Shown in pieces: positions 59,440-64,000 of a stretch of DNA of 64,000 nt. The notes under the pieces were generated by a model, which did no database searches, was not told the DNA's origin, and saw nothing but the letters and a program-made list of their open reading frames with translations. Source of the DNA: CATQHL01 sp965204655 (lineage in GTDB: Bacteria; Actinomycetota; Acidimicrobiia; Acidimicrobiales; CATQHL01); contig OZ241998.1 of NCBI GenBank assembly GCA_965204655.1, forward strand, positions 1,922,001 to 1,986,000, read 5' to 3'. How positions within the stretch are numbered: the first letter of the stretch is position 1; each line of letters opens with the position of its first letter. Both the position numbers and the translations under genes were made by a program.

Positions 59440-60972
59440 ATGAGCAATTGCACAAGTGAAATCTGCAGGTTAGCAAGGGTAAGTCTGGGGCAAGGGCAAG
59501 CCTGGAATTTCGAATCTTCCGATAACCTCTCCTCTCCCCTCCGAGAGAGGTTGCTCATGAGGTGGCTGGGTGTAGGGCTTGTGCTGGCGTTGGTGGCAAG
59601 CTTGGGGGTCTTCAGCGCCTCTTCCGCCTCGGCGCAGACCGGGCCTATGGCGCAAGTCTGGGCTCGTAAGTTGACTTCCGGCAACGTGGAGTTCGGTTTG
59701 AGCGTCACCTCGGCTGGCTCTAGAACAATGGTTTCTCTTACTAATCGCTATTTATTGTATGGAGATTCTTCCACGAGAGTCGGCGCGTGGTACTACTCAG
59801 ACTGGAGAGTCATAGGAGACGATCCCTATCGCACTTATGCCAGGGTACAGGCTAGGAAGTTGCTGTCGGGTAACGTGGAGTTCGGATTGCAAATAGGGGG
59901 TCTAGGGTTTGAAGCGGACAGCAAGAACAGAGTGTGGTTGCCGAGTGCGCGCTATCTCACCTACCAAGCCACTAGCGCAAACTCCGTAGTGTACTCATCT
60001 GATTTTAACGTCAGGTCGCAGGCTCATGAGTGTTTGAACGGCACTGTGTTTTCCAGTCCAGACATAAGCAAAATCGGTTTAGCGCACGACTGCGCAGCGC
60101 TCCTAGAAGCCAGAGACATACTCCAAGGAACCTCCAACGCCTTCAGCAACTGGAACGCAAGCACTCCAATGGCTAGCTGGACGGGGCATTTTGCCTTTGA
60201 TCCTGCAAATGGCCGCGTTACTAGCTTGATTTATGGGTCGAGGAGCCCTAGGATAAATGGTCGGATTCCACCTCATCTAGGGGCACTCAGCGCATTGAAG
60301 GCATTGTCTCTCGGTCATCAGTCTTTGACTGGTTCGATTCCTGTGGAGTTAGGTAACCTGACCAATTTGACGCAATTGAGTCTTAGTAACAATTCTTTGA
60401 CTGGTGAGATTCCTGTGGAGTTAGGAAATCTGACCAATTTGTCGTGGCTGCAGCTCAGTAACAATTCTTTGACTGGTGAGATTCCTGTGGAGTTAGGCAA
60501 CCTGACCAAGTTGACTTATCTTTATCTACACGAAAACCAATTGACCGGCTCAATACCAACTCAACTTGGCGATATTCAAGAAAATCGCCCCGCAGGCGCC
60601 GGAGATTTCACAATCTTTTGGCTGAATAACAACAATTTAACTGGCGGGATTCCCACAGAGCTAGGGAAACTTACCAAGTTGTACGAACTGAGGTTGCATA
60701 ATAATAACCTGAGTGGTTCGATTCCTGCGTCCATCAGTCAAATTACTAGCTTGATTTCAGCCCGCTTGGGTAGCAATAACTTGAGTGGAAGTATTCCGTC
60801 TCAATTAGGAAACCTGCGTTCTCTAACAGACTTGTATTTGTATGATATCCAGGGGTCAACGGGTACCCCTAGAGCGGATGACAACCCCGGCTTGAGCGGA
60901 TGTATACCGGCTGCTTTAAACAGGTCTTCAACTCAAGTTAAGCGCGGCAACTTGCCGTGGTGTACGAGTTGA
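59440..60972 (+). CDS. Secreted LRR protein 4 of the tandem family, in-frame leader
   Basis: ATG 59440 follows GGGAAGGGGAAC and lies 31 bp after TATAAT; the frame extends upstream to 59371 through the promoter, which cannot be coding. The leader MSNCTSEICRLARVSLGQGQ is conserved in genes 5 and 6. Here the C-rich part is broken (CTCTCCTCTCCCCTCC), so leader and body are in one frame. A second possible start (MRWLGVGLVLALVAS) would give a compact signal peptide. Module A, the cap DCAALLEARDILQGTS/NWNASTPMASW, about eight LRRs (LTGEIPVELGNLTNLSWLQL), and the C-cap GCIPAAL/NLPWCTS follow. About 510 residues from this start. Confidence 0.88.
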   Translation: MSNCTSEICRLARVSLGQGQAWNFESSDNLSSPLRERLLMRWLGVGLVLALVASLGVFSASSASAQTGPMAQVWARKLTSGNVEFGLSVTSAGSRTMVSLTNRYLLYGDSSTRVGAWYYSDWRVIGDDPYRTYARVQARKLLSGNVEFGLQIGGLGFEADSKNRVWLPSARYLTYQATSANSVVYSSDFNVRSQAHECLNGTVFSSPDISKIGLAHDCAALLEARDILQGTSNAFSNWNASTPMASWTGHFAFDPANGRVTSLIYGSRSPRINGRIPPHLGALSALKALSLGHQSLTGSIPVELGNLTNLTQLSLSNNSLTGEIPVELGNLTNLSWLQLSNNSLTGEIPVELGNLTKLTYLYLHENQLTGSIPTQLGDIQENRPAGAGDFTIFWLNNNNLTGGIPTELGKLTKLYELRLHNNNLSGSIPASISQITSLISARLGSNNLSGSIPSQLGNLRSLTDLYLYDIQGSTGTPRADDNPGLSGCIPAALNRSSTQVKRGNLPWCTS

Positions 60973-61203
60973 TCTAATTACTTTCTTGTTTGAGCTTGCG
61001 CAGTAGGTTTGTGCCTAGCGGGCTCTAACTTTGCTTTGGCAGCGTACAGCTATCGGTAGTTTCTAAGGCTGGGGTCTTGCGTGTGCAACGGAGGTCGGTC
61101 TGTAGCGGAGGCCGTAGGCGTTGCGCCCCGTTAGTCCTGAATCTGAGCGCCGAGCGAGTGTTCGAAATTTTAAGAACCAGGAATTGTTAATCTAGCTAAA
61201 TAG
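60973..61203 (+). repeat. Conserved inter-LRR spacer, copy 2
   Basis: Homologous along its length to 59106-59362, with the same order of blocks, leading into the next G-tract promoter. The internal tandem repeat is degraded here (TGCAACGGAGGTCGG/TGTAGCGGAGGCCG). No gene is seen. Confidence 0.8.
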
Positions 61204-61235
61204 TTGTGAAATGAGGGGGGGGGGGGGGGTATAAT
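61204..61235 (+). promoter_or_regulatory. Homopolymer-spacer promoter of LRR gene 5 (15 G)
   Basis: TTGTGA (61204-61209), then AATGA, 15 uninterrupted G (61215-61229) and TATAAT (61230-61235). The spacer is 20 bp. The -10 box and the following TTGCG are shared with the other array promoters. Confidence 0.85.
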
Positions 61236-61266
61236 TGCGTCATTATCTGTTTCAAGAAAGGGAAAC

Positions 61267-62557
61267 ATGAGCAAGCGCGCAAGTGAAATCTGCAGGTTAG
61301 CAAGGGTAAGTCTGGGCAAGGGTAAGCCTGGAATTTCGAGTCTTTCGATAACCCCCCCCCCCCCCCCTCCGAGCGAGGTTGTCCATGAGGTGGCTGGGTG
61401 TAGGGCTGGTGTTGTCGCTGGTGGCAAGCTTGGGCGTCTTTGGCGCCTCGTCCGCTTCGGCGCAGACCGGGCCTATGGCGCAAGTCTGGACTCGTAAGTT
61501 GCCTTCCGACAACGTGGAATTCGGTTTGAGCGTCACCTCGGCTGGCTCTAGAACCAATGTTTCTCTTACTAATCGCTACTTCTTGTATGGCGCTTCTTCC
61601 ACGGGCACGTGGTACTACTCAGATTGGCAAGTCATAGGAGACAATCCCTATAATATTTATGCCAGGGTGCAGGCTAGAAAGTTGCTGTCGGGTAACGTGG
61701 AGTTCGGATTGCAAATAGGGGGTCTAGGATTTGAAGCGGACAGCAAAAGCAGAGTGTGGGTGCCGCGTGCGCGCTATCTCACCTACCAAGCCGCAAGCAC
61801 GAATTCTGTGCTGTACTCATCCGGCTTTAACGTTAGGTCGCATGCTCATGAGTGTTTGAACGGCACTGTGTTCTCCAGTCCAAACGCAAGCAAAATCGGT
61901 TTAGCGCACGACTGCGCAGCGCTCCTGGAAGCCAGAGACATACTCCAAGGAACCTCCACCGCCTTCAGCAACTGGAATGCAAGCACTCCAATAGCTAATT
62001 GGACGGGAATTTCCTTACTTGATGGAAACAGCCGCGTTATCGACCGCGTTACTTCACTGTCGCATGGCACCTACGACACGAGGGCCTCTACGGTAAGTGG
62101 TCGGATTCCACCTCATCTTGGGGTACTCAGCGAATTGGTTACCCTGGATCTAAGTGGAAACTCTCTGACTGGTGAGATACCTGAGGAGTTAGGTAACCTG
62201 ACTAAGTTGGTTTTCCTTTACCTGGACGCAAACCAACTGACCGGCTCAATACCAACTCAACTTGGCGATATCCAAGGAGGTCGATCCTCCCCTACCGAAG
62301 GTTTCACAGAACTTTATCTGAGTGAGAATAATTTAACTGGTGGGATTCCCACAGAATTAGGGAATCTCATCGAGATGCAAGCACTGTTTTTGAACGATAA
62401 CAACCTGACTGGTTCGATCCCCTCTTCCATCGGTCAAATTGCGCATTTGTTAGATGCCGATTTTAGTGGCAACAGTTTGAGCGGATGCGTACCGGCTGCC
62501 TTAGACAGGGGTGGAACTACAGTTGAGCGCGGCGGCCTGTCGTGGTGCACGAGCTAG
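61267..62557 (+). CDS. Secreted LRR protein 5 with C16 tract; leader out of frame as sequenced
   Basis: ATG 61267 (after AAAGGGAAAC) opens the conserved leader MSKRASEICRLARVSLGKGK. A run of 16 C at 61352-61367 follows. With this length the leader frame leaves the body and stops at 61497 (76 residues). One C fewer or two more would join it to the body frame, which runs 61379-62557. The body can also start at ATG 61385, with GAGG upstream, giving a compact signal peptide MRWLGVGLVLSLVASLGVF. The mature part has module A, the cap, only about five LRRs and the C-cap GCVPAAL/LSWCTS. Translation is thus either switched by the C run or altered at its N-terminus. Confidence 0.85.
61352..61367 (+). 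repeat. C16 homopolymer in the leader of LRR gene 5
   Basis: Sixteen consecutive C encode a Pro run in the leader frame. At this length the frame is OFF relative to the LRR body; 15 or 18 C would be ON. It lies about 120 bp after the G15 promoter tract. Confidence 0.9.
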
Positions 62558-62691
62558 TTGGAACACTTCTTGCTTGAAGTTGTGTAGTCGGGCTTGAGGG
62601 GGTCGGACGGGAAAACTCCCGTTCAGTCTTGAATTTGAGCGCCGAGCGAGTGTTCAGAATTTTATGAACCAGGAATTGTTAAGTTAAATAG
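62558..62691 (+). repeat. Conserved inter-LRR spacer, shortened copy 3
   Basis: Contains the GAGCGCCGAGCGAGTGTTC block (62637-62655) and the following AATTTTATGAACCAGGAATTG stretch in part, but lacks most of the earlier half. A small hairpin ACGGGA-AAAC-TCCCGT (near 62608-62624) is present, without a T run. Confidence 0.75.
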
Positions 62692-62724
62692 TTGCGAAAT
62701 GAGGGGGGGGGGGGGGGGTATAAT
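62692..62724 (+). promoter_or_regulatory. Homopolymer-spacer promoter of LRR gene 6 (16 G)
   Basis: TTGCGA (62692-62697), AATGA, 16 uninterrupted G (62703-62718) and TATAAT (62719-62724). The spacer is 21 bp. The layout is the same as at 55531 and 61204. Confidence 0.85.
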
Positions 62725-62755
62725 TGCGCTATTCGCTGTCCTAGGAAAGGGAAAC

Positions 62756-64000
62756 ATGAGCAAGCGCGCAAGTGAAATCTGCAGGTTAGCAAGGGTAAGT
62801 CTGAGCAAGGGTAAGCCTGGAATTTCGAGTCTTTCGTTAACCTCTCCCCCCCCCCCCCCCTCCGAGCTAGGTTGTCCACGAGGTGGCTGGGTGTAGGGAT
62901 GGTGTTGTCGCTGGTGGCAAGCTTGGGGGTCTTCAGCGCCTCGTCCGCTTCGGCGCAGACCGGGCCTGTGGCGCAAATCTGGATTCGTAAGTTGACTTCT
63001 GGCAACGTGGAATTCGGTTTGAGCGTCACGTCAGCGGGCTCTAGAACCAATGTTTCTCTTACTAATCGCTACTTCGCGTATGGCGCTTCTTCCACGGGCA
63101 CGTGGTACTACTCAGATTGGGAAGTCATAGGAGACAATCCCTATAATGTTTATGCCAGGGTGCAGGCTAGGAAGTTGTTGTCGGGTAACGTGGAGTTCGG
63201 GTTGCAGATTGGGGGTTTGGGGTTTGAAGCGGACAGCAAAAGCAGAGTGTGGTTGCCGCGTGCGCGCTATCTCACCTACCAAACCGCTAGTGTGAACTCT
63301 GTGTTGTACTCATCCGATTTTAACGTCAGGTCGCAGGCTCATGACTGTTTGAACGGCACTGTGTTCTCCAGTCCAGACATAAGTAAAATCGGTTTAGCGA
63401 ACGACTGCGCAGCGCTCCTGGAAGCCAGAGACATACTCCAAGGAACCTCCACCGCTTTCAGCAACTGGAACGCAAGCACTCCAATAGCTAGTTGGACGGG
63501 GGTTTCTTTAAATCTAACTTGGTTGAGGCTTCCTTTAAATGCTTCAAATGACCGCGTTACTTTACTGTCGCATGGCGCCTTTGACCTGCGGGTCTCTAGG
63601 CTAAGTGGTCGGATTCCACCTCATCTTGGAGTACTCAGCGAATTGAGTGTACTGGATCTAAGTTCAAACTCTCTGACTGGTTCGATACCTGAGGAGTTAG
63701 GTAACCTAACTAAGTTGGCTCTCGTTTACCTGGGGAACAACCAACTGACCGGCTCAATACCAACTCAACTTGGCGATATCCAAGGAGGTCGTCGCTATCC
63801 TACCGTAGGGTTCCGAGAACTTCATCTGAATGGCAATCGTTTAACTGGTGGGATTCCTGCAGAGCTAGGGCAACTCTTTGAGTTACAGCGCCTGTATTTG
63901 GATAGTAACAACCTGACTGGTTCGATTCCCTCTTCCATGGGTCAAATGATTAACTTGATAAACCTTGACCTTACAGGCAACAGCTTGAGCGGATGCGTAC
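62756..64000 (+). CDS. Secreted LRR protein 6, C15 tract, leader out of frame; runs off the window
   Basis: ATG 62756 opens the conserved leader (MSKRASEICRLARVSLSKGK). Fifteen C at 62846-62860 put the leader out of frame, and it stops at 62896. The body frame is open from before 62878 to the window end: signal core, SASAQ, module A, cap (CLNGTVFSS, NDCAALLEARDILQGTS, NWNASTPIASW) and at least five LRRs ending in NSLSGCV. The internal ATG used in genes 4 and 5 is ACG here (62878-62880); the next in-frame ATG is 62899, inside the signal core. One more C, or two fewer, would restore the long form. The 3' end lies outside the window. Confidence 0.85.
62846..62860 (+). repeat. C15 homopolymer in the leader of LRR gene 6
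   Basis: Fifteen consecutive C between CCTCT and TCCGAGCTAGG. The length is OFF for joining leader and body; 16 or 13 C would be ON. Confidence 0.9.

Noticed and set aside
55541..62860. Homopolymers as pure sequencing artefact
   Set aside because: Tract lengths may be miscounted by a base or so, but the same placement before TATAAT in three genes and after the leader in two argues that the tracts are real.

Overview
The window reads as chromosomal DNA of a moderately GC-rich actinobacterium. The grounds are an OmpR-type response regulator/kinase pair in MprAB style, an F420-type split-barrel oxidoreductase, a VapBC-type locus, and catabolic gene content typical of actinobacterial heterotrophs. 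Affiliation below the phylum is inference; an uncultured, possibly host-associated Acidimicrobiia-like lineage would fit. I saw no tRNA, rRNA, CRISPR array, transposase or integrase.

Layout. 1-3.7 kb: end of an unrecognised gene, a two-component system, and a divergent acidic exported protein closed by a strong terminator. 3.7-5.8 kb: an AT-rich restriction-modification (R-M) pair whose methylase start region is duplicated upstream. 6.1-12.7 kb: a minus-strand run of catabolic genes (two beta-hydroxyacid dehydrogenases, a cyclase-family hydrolase, a PEP-utilising-type protein, an M24 peptidase-fold protein). 12.8-15 kb: a second R-M pair lying between an alcohol-dehydrogenase remnant and an sbcD-like remnant. 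15-19.8 kb: a zinc alcohol dehydrogenase and an SbcC/SbcD-like (YhaN/YhaO-like) pair. 20-21.4 kb: two paralogous membrane proteins resembling sensors without output domains. 21.5-30.1 kb: transporters and hydrolases (MFS, ACMSD-like amidohydrolase, polysaccharide-deacetylase fold, two alpha/beta hydrolases with His at the nucleophile position, isochorismatase fold, PEP-mutase/isocitrate-lyase fold). 30.1-35.8 kb: a complete peptide/nickel-type ABC transporter. 35.9-46.6 kb: a plus-strand catabolic cluster (methyltransferase, bicupin, hydantoinase A and B, nitrilase-fold hydrolase, copper amine oxidase, second bicupin, SnoaL-like), probably fed by the transporter. 46.7-53.5 kb: split-barrel protein, VapB antitoxin with a truncated vapC, glutaryl-CoA-dehydrogenase-like enzyme, lone COG1743/DUF1156 DNA methylase, trypsin-like protease and a small exported protein.

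The most striking region is 53.6-64 kb: a tandem family of at least six secreted leucine-rich-repeat (LRR) proteins plus one remnant. The repeats are the plant-type LTGSIP class preceded by a plant LRRNT_2-like cap. Three members have an uninterrupted run of 15-17 G immediately upstream of TATAAT, in the promoter spacer. Two of these also have 15-16 C inside the 5' coding region, out of frame as sequenced. Two homopolymer switches per gene, one transcriptional and one translational, indicate a phase-variable family of secreted proteins. Remnants, hybrid 5' ends, near-identical 0.4-kb duplications and tandem 72-bp repeats show that the array also recombines. The last member runs off the window.
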